Part shown: positions 34,819 through 44,331 of the stretch, piece by piece
Layout of the letters: the number at the start of each line of letters is the position of its first letter
Position numbering within the stretch: the first letter of the stretch is position 1
Made by a program: the position numbers and the translations under genes
NCBI GenBank assembly: GCA_964195425.1
Contig: CAXMOM010000043.1
Coordinates: forward strand, 1-64,000
Reading direction: 5' to 3'
DNA from: Glaciecola sp964195425
GTDB taxonomy: Bacteria; Pseudomonadota; Gammaproteobacteria; Enterobacterales; Alteromonadaceae
DNA length: 64,000 nt
The notes under the pieces: model-generated
The model's input: only the letters and a program-made list of their open reading frames with translations
Databases searched by the model: none
What the model was told of the DNA's origin: nothing

Positions 34819-37305
34819 CTATTGTTTGCGATTTCTAGCCTGTTCGCTAACTTGATAAGAAGCATTTGTGGCGGATTGAGGTTTACTATAATAGTAGCCT
34901 TGAAACTGATCGCAGCCCATTGCAAGTAAAGTATCGGCATGCTTTTTGGTTTCTACGCCTTCAGCTACTAGTGATAGTTTGAGGTTTTTTGCCAAATTAA
35001 TAATGGTTTCTATAATCGACAAGTCAACTTCGTGCATCAACATATTACACACAAAACTCTGGTCGATTTTCAATGTATCCAGTGGGTAATTTTTAATATA
35101 CGAAAGACTTGAATAGCCGGTCCCAAAATCGTCCATACATATCTTGCAGCCAAGCGCTTTTAATAATGCAAATGTGGTGTGTGAATGCTTGTCATTTAAT
35201 AAAATTGATTCTGTAATTTCAAGCTCTAGCAGGTGCGCAGGCATTCCTGTATCACGCAAAATGGCGCTAATGGTATCAACCAAACTGGGGTTAAATTGCA
35301 CACTTGAAATATTTACCGCAATGGTCAAATCAGGGAGTTCTTGCTGCCATATTACGGCTTGTTTGCAGGCGCTTTCTAACACGTGTATCCCAAGTGGAAT
35401 AATAAGCTTGGATTTTTCAGCCAATGGAATAAAAAAGTCAGGTAGTAATATCGCACTGTCTTTTTGGACCCACCTTGCAAGTGCTTCAAAGCCAAATATC
35501 TGATCGTTTCGGCCGTCATACTTAGCATGATAAAAAACTTCAATTTGGCCTTGGCTAATGGCTTCCCGCAAAGCAACAGTGTTAGAGTTTTGTGCATTAA
35601 TATGTTCTTCAATTTCACTATTGAAAAACTGGTAATTGTTGCTATCTAGCTGTTTGGTTTCTTGCAGAGCAGCGTTGGCTCGTCTAAAAATAGTTTGCGC
35701 ATCGCCGCCATCGGAAGGGAATAGACTCACGCCAATACTAAACGTAAGGTCTAACTTATTATTTTGGATATTCCAGTCGCGTTGGAATTCCTTTAACAAT
35801 CGTCTACAAAACTCATCTACATGCTCGGCACTACCAGCGTTGGTGAGTAGAATAACAAATTCATCGCCACCTTGACGCGCTAAAGTATCGGATTGCCTTA
35901 GAAAGGCTTTTAAAAATTCGGCCACACTAATCAGTAAATGATCACCCACCAAATAACCATGAGAGTGATTAACATTGGTAAAATTATTTATATTAAATAT
36001 AAGAAGCGCACAAAGCGTATTGTCTAGTGTCGCTTTTTTAATAACTTGTTCTAATCTATCGAGCAGTAATACTCTATTCGGCAAATTTGTTAATGGGTCG
36101 TAATTGGCTAAATAGCTCATTTTAGCCTTTGATGCTTTTGCTTCAGTCACATCGTGAAAGGTCAAAACTGCGCCTATCACTTCACTCTTTTCGTTGCATA
36201 TCGTGGCTGCCGATTTTTCTATATCTCTATGTGAGCCTCGTTTATGGACAATAGCAGAGTCAAACGTTACTTTAACAACGGTCGAGGTCGCTAAGCATTC
36301 GCTAATAGGATTATTGCGAGGCTCTTTAGTAATGCTATCGTAAAGTTTTATAATGGTCTCAATTGGCTTTCCTACTGCTTCTTCATTGGTGTAGCCTGTA
36401 AAGTCTTCAGCAATGACATTCATAAAGGTAATATTGCCCTTTTTGTCGGTAGTCACAACACCGTCGCCAATTGTATTGAGTGTTAAGTTCAATGCTTTGT
36501 GATTCTGTTTTAGTTTTAATTCTTTTTGTTTACGCTCAGTAATGTCGTTAATAATTAACAAAAAACCGTTTATACCGCTAAACGATTGCTTTCCAATTAG
36601 CGATAATTGAATATGTTTTAACTTATTGTCAGTCGACTGAAACGGCATGTCAAAAATGGTGTTTTGGCCTTCAAGTACTGTATCAATACAAGGTTGTATA
36701 ACTGTCATTTGCTCCTTTGAAAAAATCTCGGGCAAACTTGTGCTTCGCATCATTGGCGATGGGAGGTTAAACCATTTTCCAGAAAAGTCATTGCTGTATG
36801 TATTTTGTAAAGAAGTTGACCAATGAGAAATAAACACCGGCAGGGCTTGTATTAATTGCGAGAGTTCATTGCGCGCGTCGACAAGATGTTTGGTTCGTTT
36901 GATTAGCTTCAGCTGAGTACTAACACGTATACTCAAAACAGCCTTGTTAATAGGCTTATGAATAAAGTCTATGCCGCCAAGTCCAAAGGCATCAATTTCA
37001 TTCGTGGTATGATTGTGGGCGGTTATAAAAATAATAGCAATGTCGGCGGTAAGTGGGTCTTTCTTTAATTCTTTACAGACTTCTAAACCGTTCATGCCGG
37101 GCATTTCAATGTCAAGCAAAATTAAGTCGGGTATAGATTGCTTTGCTATTGAAAGCGCGCTTCCTCCATCTTTAGCCACGAGTATAGTAGCAAGTCCGCT
37201 TATACATTCGGATATTAAGTTGATACTTATTATTGAGTCATCAACAACCAATATCGTGCTTTCATTTGCGGTAGAACTAAAATCCATAGAATCAACTGAC
37301 ATCAT
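34819..37305 (-). CDS. REC-PAS-GGDEF-EAL cyclic-di-GMP protein
   Basis: An 828-residue signalling protein: receiver domain (16-130) with LLDIEMPG, a PAS-like region (145-260), a second PAS (270-400), GGDEF (about 410-565) and EAL (about 580-815). The GGDEF signature R-Q-G-G-D-E-F is intact, but the metal/substrate segment reads F-N-I-N-N-F instead of the usual D-x-D-x-F, so cyclase activity is doubtful. The EAL half keeps E-A-L, VNISS, E-x-T-E-S, DDFGTG, KID and AEGVE, so phosphodiesterase activity is likely. The GGDEF domain may act as a GTP sensor. It has no kinase gene beside it. Confidence 0.88.
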   Translation of the reverse strand: MMSVDSMDFSSTANESTILVVDDSIISINLISECISGLATILVAKDGGSALSIAKQSIPDLILLDIEMPGMNGLEVCKELKKDPLTADIAIIFITAHNHTTNEIDAFGLGGIDFIHKPINKAVLSIRVSTQLKLIKRTKHLVDARNELSQLIQALPVFISHWSTSLQNTYSNDFSGKWFNLPSPMMRSTSLPEIFSKEQMTVIQPCIDTVLEGQNTIFDMPFQSTDNKLKHIQLSLIGKQSFSGINGFLLIINDITERKQKELKLKQNHKALNLTLNTIGDGVVTTDKKGNITFMNVIAEDFTGYTNEEAVGKPIETIIKLYDSITKEPRNNPISECLATSTVVKVTFDSAIVHKRGSHRDIEKSAATICNEKSEVIGAVLTFHDVTEAKASKAKMSYLANYDPLTNLPNRVLLLDRLEQVIKKATLDNTLCALLIFNINNFTNVNHSHGYLVGDHLLISVAEFLKAFLRQSDTLARQGGDEFVILLTNAGSAEHVDEFCRRLLKEFQRDWNIQNNKLDLTFSIGVSLFPSDGGDAQTIFRRANAALQETKQLDSNNYQFFNSEIEEHINAQNSNTVALREAISQGQIEVFYHAKYDGRNDQIFGFEALARWVQKDSAILLPDFFIPLAEKSKLIIPLGIHVLESACKQAVIWQQELPDLTIAVNISSVQFNPSLVDTISAILRDTGMPAHLLELEITESILLNDKHSHTTFALLKALGCKICMDDFGTGYSSLSYIKNYPLDTLKIDQSFVCNMLMHEVDLSIIETIINLAKNLKLSLVAEGVETKKHADTLLAMGCDQFQGYYYSKPQSATNASYQVSEQARNRKQ

Positions 37306-37425
37306 TTTCTATCATTAAGTCGCATTTTATCAATAAAGTAACATTGAGTATTAATATTAACAAGCAAATACAAGTGCTCAAAATAATCAGCAGGCTTTTA
37401 TTAATGCTTACTGCAGACCCATTAA

Positions 37426-37448
37426 AAAAGGCTCATGTAGAGCCTTTT
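37426..37448 (-). terminator. intrinsic terminator after the SSS symporter
   Basis: Arms AAAAGGCTC (37426-37434) and GAGCCTTTT (37440-37448) with a 5-nt loop. Read on the minus strand the stem runs into a T run, 30 bp after the symporter stop. Confidence 0.8.
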
Positions 37449-37479
37449 GGTCTTTGTTTATATACTAAGTATATAATCT

Positions 37480-38994
37480 TTACTGCTTGTGAGCATCGGG
37501 TTCGTTACCTACCCAAGAAATTTCTGGTCTTTGGCCGTATAAAACCCAATTAAGTAGCAACGACAACACTAAACAGCTAATGAGCGTGATGAACATTAGG
37601 TGAATGTAATGTAGGTCGTCTGCCGCAAAGAACGGCGATACTTCGAAGGTTAAGAAGAAATATAATATAACGCCAAATATCACGGAAAACAAACCTGCTG
37701 TTGCATGTACATTTTTAAATGCCAAACCCAAAATAAATACTGACAGAATTGGCATGCTTAGTAAGCCATATAGCTGTTGAATTAAATTAATAATACTTTC
37801 TGCTTGTGCGTAAACTACCACCAACGTAAGTGCAATAAGGGTCATAAAGGCCGTAACGATACCACTTAATTTTTGCACGTTAGGCTTGTCGTTAATATAG
37901 GCCTGATGCACGTCGCATACATAAAGCGCTGTGGCTGAGTTAAGGTTACTGTTAAATGTAGTGAGTACCGCTGCGGCCATTGCTGCTGCGAATACACCGC
38001 TTAAGTAGGTGGGTAATAAATCGCCGACTATTCGCCCGTAAGCCGCATCACCAATGTCACCGTACAGTTTGTACGAAACGATACCTGGAATAACGATAAT
38101 TGCAGGTACTATTAGGAGTCTTATGCCTGCGGCAGCAAATACGCCTTTCTGCGCTTCTTTAAGAGAAGGAGATGCCATAGCGCGTTGAGTAATAACTTGG
38201 TTAGTACCCCAGTAAAACATTTGGATAAAGATCATGCCGGTGAATAAAGTATGCCAAGGAATGGGTGAGTCGTTGTCGCCAATTAGTGTTAGTCTTTCTG
38301 GCGGTATACCTTCGAAGCTAAAGTCGATTGCGTCGAGCGCAAAATATACTACAATCAGCGCCATTATTAGGAGTATTACGCCTGAATAAGTGTCCGAAAC
38401 CGCAACGGCGCGCAAGCCACCGAATATTGCATATAAGGCGCCTACAATTCCAAAAATAAGAGACAGATAAATGATCATTAGGTCTATTTTAAACTCACTC
38501 CCGCCAACACTAGCAGTCACCATAATATTATCGATATTAAACATGTTTTGCATAAATAAAGCGCCGCTGTAAAGCACCGCTGGACAAAATATGAGTGCGC
38601 TTCCTAAAAAGAACAATAGACTTATAACTGCACGTATATGTTTGTTATGATAACGTTTTTCAAGAAGCTCTGTAGTAGTGGTGCAATCGAACCTATAGTA
38701 TATGGGGAGAAATACCTTAGCTAAAACAAACAAACCAATGACGGCCGAAAATTCCCATAAAGCAAGCAAACCCATTTGATTTCCATTCATACCCACTAGC
38801 TGGTCGGTACTAAGGTTTGTTAAGGTAATTGAACCTGCTACGAAGTACCAAGCCAGTCCACCGCCGGCTAGAAAGTATTCTTTCGTTTGATTTGTGTCTT
38901 TATGTCCTTTACCACGACACTGCAAATACGTTAAAAATGCAATGAGTATTGTGACGAACAAAAACACGCCAATTTGGATGGTACTATCGCTCAT
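37480..38994 (-). CDS. SSS-family sodium/sugar symporter
   Basis: A 504-residue inner-membrane protein with about 13-14 helices. Start: YFLAGGGLAWYFVAGSITLTNLSTDQLVGMNG; later GGLRAVAVSDTYSGVIL, the SSS sodium-site region, and YWGTNQVITQRAMAS, both typical of the SGLT/vSGLT group. It most likely takes up galactose or a related sugar with sodium, given the divergent galT-galK operon. The substrate is inferred from context only. Confidence 0.88.
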   Translation of the reverse strand: MSDSTIQIGVFLFVTILIAFLTYLQCRGKGHKDTNQTKEYFLAGGGLAWYFVAGSITLTNLSTDQLVGMNGNQMGLLALWEFSAVIGLFVLAKVFLPIYYRFDCTTTTELLEKRYHNKHIRAVISLLFFLGSALIFCPAVLYSGALFMQNMFNIDNIMVTASVGGSEFKIDLMIIYLSLIFGIVGALYAIFGGLRAVAVSDTYSGVILLIMALIVVYFALDAIDFSFEGIPPERLTLIGDNDSPIPWHTLFTGMIFIQMFYWGTNQVITQRAMASPSLKEAQKGVFAAAGIRLLIVPAIIVIPGIVSYKLYGDIGDAAYGRIVGDLLPTYLSGVFAAAMAAAVLTTFNSNLNSATALYVCDVHQAYINDKPNVQKLSGIVTAFMTLIALTLVVVYAQAESIINLIQQLYGLLSMPILSVFILGLAFKNVHATAGLFSVIFGVILYFFLTFEVSPFFAADDLHYIHLMFITLISCLVLSLLLNWVLYGQRPEISWVGNEPDAHKQ

Positions 38995-39493
38995 AATTAT
39001 TCTTCTTTTAGTTGCGTCTTAGTCAATTTGCATGGGTTTATCGATGTCCAGCTAAATGGGAAAAACATGCGCTTTGAAATGTAGTGTTGCAAGATCAAGG
39101 TAAGCCTACATAATAATCATGCTATATCACAATGCAATTAACCTATTTATATTATAATTACTTGAAACGCGCTTTATTTCAATCTAAATTTACCTGATAA
39201 GTTAAAAAAATGTAAATACAAGTGACCACTGCACTAATGCAAGATTTAGCCAGCCAACGTAGAGCAATAACAGCAAATTTAGGCTAATGAGCTTATCTGA
39301 TAATATTGTCACTAAATGAATCATTGCCTAGTTTATGGAAATCTCTTGTACTAAATAGGATATTTTCTTATTATCATATAAATAATATTTTAAGGCGCTC
39401 ATCTCAAAAGTAAAATCTAATTTTTATTGTGCTCATGTTACAACAACGCGCACTACTTACATGCCGATATATGCCACAACTAGGGTAGCACTA
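38995..39493. other. divergent control region, symporter/galT
   Basis: About 500 bp of AT-rich non-coding DNA between the SSS symporter and galT. One candidate palindrome, TTGAAA (39162-39167) with TTTCAA (39177-39182), 9 bp apart, could be an operator. No gal regulator gene is adjacent. No ORF or terminator was seen. Confidence 0.4.
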
Positions 39494-40546
39494 ATGCAAA
39501 AGCCAGCTTCGCACAGACGTAAAAACCAGCTCAATGGTGAGTGGGTGCTTGTTTCGCCGCATAGGAATAACCGTCCATGGCATGGCGCTACAGAGCAGTC
39601 TGACGAGTCGGTGTTACCAGAGCACGAACAAAATTGTCCGCTATGCCCCGGAAATGATCGCGTAAACGGTACCAGCAACCCTAACTATGCTAATACCCAT
39701 GTATTTACTAACGACTTTGGGGCGCTTACCGAACATAGCGTAAATATCGTTCATGAACACGCTTTGTTCGAAAGTGAAGATGCCACGGGTATGGCAAAAG
39801 TAATTTGTTTTTCACCTAAGCACAACAAGACTTTAGCTGAGTTAACGGTGGCAGAAATTTTGCCAGTGATTAGCACATGGACGCGCGAATATACTGAATT
39901 GTCTGCTCACTTTAATTGCGTACATATTTTCGAAAATAAGGGCGAAATTATGGGCTGTTCGCAGCCTCATCCGCATGGACAAATTTGGGCGCACGCGCAT
40001 TATTCGACGGAAATAGAAAAAGAAAATTCGCGTCAGTTAGATTATTTTGCAGAGCATAAACGTCCGCTATTACTCGATTACGTTAAACAAGAACTGCTTG
40101 ATGAAGTGCGTATAGTGTGTAGCAATAAACATTGGCTAGTGGTTGTGCCTTATTGGGCAAAATGGCCTTTTGAAACCTTATTGTTGCCGAAACATGCGCT
40201 TGCTGATATGACGCAGCTTAGCGAGGAGCAAACCCGCGACTTGGCAGGCATAATTAGCTTACTCACAATTAAGTACGACAATGTGTTTAACTGCAGCTTT
40301 CCTTATTCTATGGGATGGCACAATGCACCTTCCAATTTAGTAAATGCACAGCATTGGTTATTGCATGCACACTTTTATCCGCCATTGCTGCGCTCTGCTA
40401 GTGTTAAAAAGCACATGGTAGGGTATGAAATGATGGCCGAAAGCCAGCGTGATTTAACGCCAGAACAAGCCGCGACTATTTTGCGCGATGCCAGCGAAAT
40501 ACATTATAAACATGCTGCTAGCACTAGCCCTAAAAGAGACAAGTAG
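39494..40546 (+). CDS. galT: galactose-1-phosphate uridylyltransferase
   Basis: A 350-residue Leloir-pathway enzyme that exchanges UMP between UDP-glucose and galactose-1-phosphate. The active-site H-P-H is H159-P-H161 (CSQPHPHGQIWAH), H161 being the nucleophile, close to H164/H166 of E. coli. Zinc cysteines are in C-P-L-C-P-G-N. I start at ATG 39494, which has AGGG upstream and matches the family (HRRKNQLNGEWVLVSPHR); an ATG at 39461 has no ribosome site. galK follows after one base. Confidence 0.93.
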   Translation: MQKPASHRRKNQLNGEWVLVSPHRNNRPWHGATEQSDESVLPEHEQNCPLCPGNDRVNGTSNPNYANTHVFTNDFGALTEHSVNIVHEHALFESEDATGMAKVICFSPKHNKTLAELTVAEILPVISTWTREYTELSAHFNCVHIFENKGEIMGCSQPHPHGQIWAHAHYSTEIEKENSRQLDYFAEHKRPLLLDYVKQELLDEVRIVCSNKHWLVVVPYWAKWPFETLLLPKHALADMTQLSEEQTRDLAGIISLLTIKYDNVFNCSFPYSMGWHNAPSNLVNAQHWLLHAHFYPPLLRSASVKKHMVGYEMMAESQRDLTPEQAATILRDASEIHYKHAASTSPKRDK

Positions 40547-40547
40547 A

Positions 40548-41699
40548 ATGGAAAATGCTGTATTTATTCAAAAGTTTGAACAACTATTTGACAACAAGCC
40601 AACGGTACTATCGATATCACCGGGGCGCGTTAATATAATTGGGGAACATACCGATTACAACGACGGCTTTGTATTACCAGCAGCACTGCAATTTACCACG
40701 CAAATATTATGTGCAAAGCGCAGCGATAGCGTCGTTAATGCAAGATCGGTGCAATATGAAGGCGAACTAGAAAGCTTCGACTTAAGCCATAATTTAACGC
40801 CTGGGAATTTAGCTTGGGGAAACTATTTGCGCGGAGTGGTAAACGAATTTAAAGCTGCAAATCTAACGCTAGGTGGTTGCGATCTTCTTATAACATCTAA
40901 TGTACCCCAAGGCAGCGGGCTGTCTTCTTCTGCCGCTTTAGAGGTAGCTTTTGGTGGCTTACTTAATCATATTTTCAACAATGGTCTAAACGAACAACAA
41001 ATTGCGCTTATAGGCCAGGCTGCAGAAAATAACTTTATTGATTGCCAGTGCGGCATTATGGATCAGCTAATATCAGCCAAGGCAAAAGATCATCACGCCA
41101 TACTCATCGATTGCAAAGACCTAAGTACGCGGGCTGTGCATATTCCTGAGAATTTAGCCTTAATGGTGATCAATTCTAACTACCCAAGAAAACTAGCGGA
41201 CAGTGAATATAATCAGCGGCGAAAAGCATGTGAACTTGCCGCATCTACTATGCACGTAGGCAAGCTGCGTGCAGCAAATATGGACATGTTAGACGCTGTT
41301 AGAAGCCAACTTGATGATGTTACTTACCGCCGTGCAAAACATATAATCACTGAGAACAAACGAGTGCTCGATGCAGCAACTGCGATGGAAAGTGGCAACC
41401 TAGGCGAGCTCTACAGTATAATGCGATTGGCACATTTATCACTTAAAAACGATTTCGAAATAACCGTTGCAGCTACCGATGGGCTGGTTGATATTTGCAA
41501 CGAAGCGCTAAACGGTAAAGGTGTAGCCAGACAAACAGGCGGCGGATTTGGCGGTGCGGTGGTTTGCCTATGTGATTTTGATGACGTAGACACAGTAATC
41601 GCCGCGGTTAATAAACAGTATGAAGCAAAGTATTCGTTGCATGCAGATATTTATGTGTGTGAGGCTAGTGCTGGTTTGCAAGTTGTTGATTTACCTTGA
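40548..41699 (+). CDS. galK: galactokinase
   Basis: A 383-residue GHMP kinase that phosphorylates galactose at C1. The N-terminal signature is S-P-G-R-V-N-I-I-G-E-H-T-D-Y-N-D-G; the ATP loop is P-Q-G-S-G-L-S-S-S-A-A-L; the third motif is GGGFGGAVV. The catalytic Asp is in CGIMDQLIS. ATG 40548 lies one base after the galT stop, so the two genes form an operon and are probably translationally coupled. galE and galM are not nearby. Confidence 0.95.
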   Translation: MENAVFIQKFEQLFDNKPTVLSISPGRVNIIGEHTDYNDGFVLPAALQFTTQILCAKRSDSVVNARSVQYEGELESFDLSHNLTPGNLAWGNYLRGVVNEFKAANLTLGGCDLLITSNVPQGSGLSSSAALEVAFGGLLNHIFNNGLNEQQIALIGQAAENNFIDCQCGIMDQLISAKAKDHHAILIDCKDLSTRAVHIPENLALMVINSNYPRKLADSEYNQRRKACELAASTMHVGKLRAANMDMLDAVRSQLDDVTYRRAKHIITENKRVLDAATAMESGNLGELYSIMRLAHLSLKNDFEITVAATDGLVDICNEALNGKGVARQTGGGFGGAVVCLCDFDDVDTVIAAVNKQYEAKYSLHADIYVCEASAGLQVVDLP

Positions 41700-41738
41700 A
41701 TAAACGACCTGTCTAAAGGTGGAAAAGAAGCTTTTTCG

Positions 41739-42857
41739 ATGAAAATTGCTTCGATAAAAACACATGGAAAAGATATGACTAACAAAGAGAAGCCTCATAA
41801 CGCTATTTTCACACCCTCTTTATCAACTGTAAACTGGGCTGTGTTGGGCTGTGGCAATATTGCAAAAACGTTTATGACGGGAATTGAAAATGTCAGCAAT
41901 GCTACCGTAATAGCATGCGGGGCAAGCGATGTGAATAGAGCACAAGTGTTTGCTGAATCTTTTGATATACCTCAGCACTTTGGCGACTACTTAAGCATGC
42001 TACATGAACGTAGCATTCACGCAGTATATATAGCGACTACTCATAATTTTCACTTTGAACATATTATGCTTTGCTTACAAAACGGTAAGCATGTGCTCTG
42101 TGAAAAGCCGCTAACGCTTAATGCTAAGCAGGCTGAAAAAGCGTATGCACTAGCCAAACACAATAACCTACTGTTAGTGGAAGCGGTTTGGACACGTTTT
42201 TTACCCGCTATTTTAGCGCTGCAGGCCGAGCTTGCTAAAAACACGATTGGCAATATTCAATGTGTACAGGCTAATTTTAGTTTAAATAGAGAATTTCCAG
42301 ATACTCACCGTCTTAAAAATCGTGCTCTCGCCGGTGGGGCATTACTTGATTTAGGTATTTACCCTATAACCATAGCCGACATTGTATTTGGTAAAGCCCC
42401 GGTAAGTATCACCAGTAACCGTATAGATGCAAATACTGGGGTGGATGAAAACTCATTTTATACTCTTGAATATGACACTGGGGCAGTGGCTCAACTTTCT
42501 GCAGGTTTTGGAATGAGTGGCCCTACTTATGCAAACATAATGGGCGATAAAGGCGTTGTTTACGTGCCGTTTTTCTTGGGTGCAAAAACATTTACCGTCA
42601 CATTAGAAGGGCAAGCACCGCAAGTGCATGACTACTATTTTGATGAAAGTGATAATTTTAAATTTGAGATAGCGCATTTTACAAAAGTCTTGTTGGGCTC
42701 TCTTAATAATATAAGCAGTGATGTGAATGGTGGCTCAGATTCTGAAATTCCGCTATCGAGCAATATCATGCCAGCACAAACCACGCTCAGAATGATGAGC
42801 ATTATGGACACAATTAGAGAACAATGGGGACTAACTTATGCAAATGAAGATCAGTAG
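41739..42857 (+). CDS. Gfo/Idh/MocA-family oxidoreductase
   Basis: A 372-residue NAD(P)-dependent dehydrogenase. The Rossmann motif is VLGCGNIAKTF (about 35-45). The conserved E-K-P is in HVLCEKPLTL, and the catalytic region is A-L-L-D-L-G-I-Y-P. The best visual match is the dihydrodiol/D-xylose dehydrogenase branch. Third gene after galT-galK, 39 bp downstream, so a sugar such as galactose or a galactose-derived lactone is a plausible substrate; it could duplicate the SDR at 29828. A start at 41775 would trim 12 residues. Confidence 0.82.
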   Translation: MKIASIKTHGKDMTNKEKPHNAIFTPSLSTVNWAVLGCGNIAKTFMTGIENVSNATVIACGASDVNRAQVFAESFDIPQHFGDYLSMLHERSIHAVYIATTHNFHFEHIMLCLQNGKHVLCEKPLTLNAKQAEKAYALAKHNNLLLVEAVWTRFLPAILALQAELAKNTIGNIQCVQANFSLNREFPDTHRLKNRALAGGALLDLGIYPITIADIVFGKAPVSITSNRIDANTGVDENSFYTLEYDTGAVAQLSAGFGMSGPTYANIMGDKGVVYVPFFLGAKTFTVTLEGQAPQVHDYYFDESDNFKFEIAHFTKVLLGSLNNISSDVNGGSDSEIPLSSNIMPAQTTLRMMSIMDTIREQWGLTYANEDQ

Positions 42858-42858
42858 T

Positions 42859-44223
42859 ATGAACAAATATAGCAATACTAAACCTAAGAGCATTACCGCA
42901 GTGAAGCTTGCATTTACTTGGCTATGTATAGCCCTATTTTCGTTATGTGCTAACGCGCAACAGGTGCTCTATAGCAACAACGTGCATCCTGATATGATGC
43001 CACAGCTAAGCACTAAAGGAGCGTTGAAAGTAGGCGTTCGAACAATTGAGATGACCAAAGAGGATTATGTTGACCCTTTCACCGGGCAGATTGCTCCGCG
43101 TAGTTTAACGCTAGAAGTGTGGCACCCTAGTGTAGACAAGTCATTAAAGAAAGTGACTTACGAAAATGAGCTAAGAACCGGCATCAAGTTTAGCTTTCTG
43201 GGCGATGCGACTCGTGATGTTAAAATAGACGCAAGTGAAGACTGGCCGTTAGTGGTTTTGTCGCATGGTTATACCGGTTATCGTACCATTATGTATTATT
43301 TAGGCGAACATTTAGCCTCTCACGGATATGTGGTCGTGGGTATTGATCATACTGATGGAACTAATGAAGACGTTGACTTTGCAAGGGCCCCTGGTGGAGG
43401 GTTTATGTCGACTCTGCTTAACAGGTCACGCGACCAACAGGCCGTGCTAGATTATTTTGGCGATGCCGCTAACGTCAAAACTGTATTTGGCGATAGTGTG
43501 TCATGGACAGCCAAATCTGCTGGTGTTATTGGTCATAGCATGGGCGCTTATGGTGCGATTAATACCATAGGCGGTTGTTACGATTTCCCTCCAGCCTTAT
43601 TAGCTGGGTTCATTCAAAGTGAAGATGAAGATCGCATTAAAGGTATGCAAACTGTGTTAAACAGTTGTAGCGCTGGGCAATATCCTAAAACGATGACAGG
43701 TAAAGATGTTCAGACCGATCCTCGTTGGAAAGCAATGATGGCCTATGCACCTTGGGGTGGGCAGCATAAGGTTTTCAGTTATGATAGTTTGGCCGGCATA
43801 ACAGTGCCAAGCATGATTATTTCAGGCGACTTAGACGACATTTCAATTTATGCGGGCGTACAAGATATTTATGCGCAGTTTGCAAGTAACGATCATTTTT
43901 TGTTGACGTACTTAAATGCTCGCCACAATATTGTTACGCACCCCGCACCCAAAGAAGCGTGGACAGCAGAGATCGACTATGGGCATTACTATGAGCCTTC
44001 TTGGTCGTCGGAACAGCTTAGCTACAATAATAATCACTTCGCCTTGGCCATGATGAATTGTTACTTAAAAGAAGATGCCAGCGCGTGCGAGTTTCTTGAA
44101 CTGTCGGGTAATAGTAATCAAGTTACCTCAGATGGCGGCTTATTTGGTGAACCTTGGAAAGGCTTTGATAAGCGTTTTTCAACCGGTATGGCGTTTGAAA
44201 GGGGCAGCGCTAAGAAAGAATAG
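42859..44223 (+). CDS. secreted alpha/beta hydrolase
   Basis: A 454-residue exported serine hydrolase. The signal peptide ends ANAQQ near residue 36. The nucleophile elbow G-H-S-M-G has S227. Before it come DWPLVVLSHGYTGYR and G-Y-V-V-V-G-I-D-H-T-D. Asp in SGDLDD and His in NNHFALA are candidates for the triad. It resembles PAF-acetylhydrolase/dienelactone-hydrolase proteins. ATG 42859 starts right after the previous stop; a start at 42838 would overlap it by 20 bp. Last gene before a terminator, so it ends the gal operon; it might deacylate sugar esters, but this is speculation. Confidence 0.78.
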   Translation: MNKYSNTKPKSITAVKLAFTWLCIALFSLCANAQQVLYSNNVHPDMMPQLSTKGALKVGVRTIEMTKEDYVDPFTGQIAPRSLTLEVWHPSVDKSLKKVTYENELRTGIKFSFLGDATRDVKIDASEDWPLVVLSHGYTGYRTIMYYLGEHLASHGYVVVGIDHTDGTNEDVDFARAPGGGFMSTLLNRSRDQQAVLDYFGDAANVKTVFGDSVSWTAKSAGVIGHSMGAYGAINTIGGCYDFPPALLAGFIQSEDEDRIKGMQTVLNSCSAGQYPKTMTGKDVQTDPRWKAMMAYAPWGGQHKVFSYDSLAGITVPSMIISGDLDDISIYAGVQDIYAQFASNDHFLLTYLNARHNIVTHPAPKEAWTAEIDYGHYYEPSWSSEQLSYNNNHFALAMMNCYLKEDASACEFLELSGNSNQVTSDGGLFGEPWKGFDKRFSTGMAFERGSAKKE

Positions 44224-44259
44224 GGCTAAAAAGAAGTCTCTTAAAAAGATAAAGAAAAA

Positions 44260-44291
44260 AGCTAATTAGGAGTAACTAATTAGCTTTTTTT
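44260..44291. terminator. bidirectional intrinsic terminator
   Basis: AGCTAATTAG (44260-44269) pairs with CTAATTAGCT (44276-44285), 6-nt loop, A run before and seven T after. It ends the gal operon and, in reverse, darP. Confidence 0.88.
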
Positions 44292-44331
44292 ATGGTTTAT
44301 ATTGCTACTGTATTACCTTGTTGAAACAACT

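Noticed and set aside
40488..40547. Upstream start for galK inside galT
   Set aside because: The extra 20 residues do not fit the galactokinase N-terminus; ATG 40548 right after the galT stop does.
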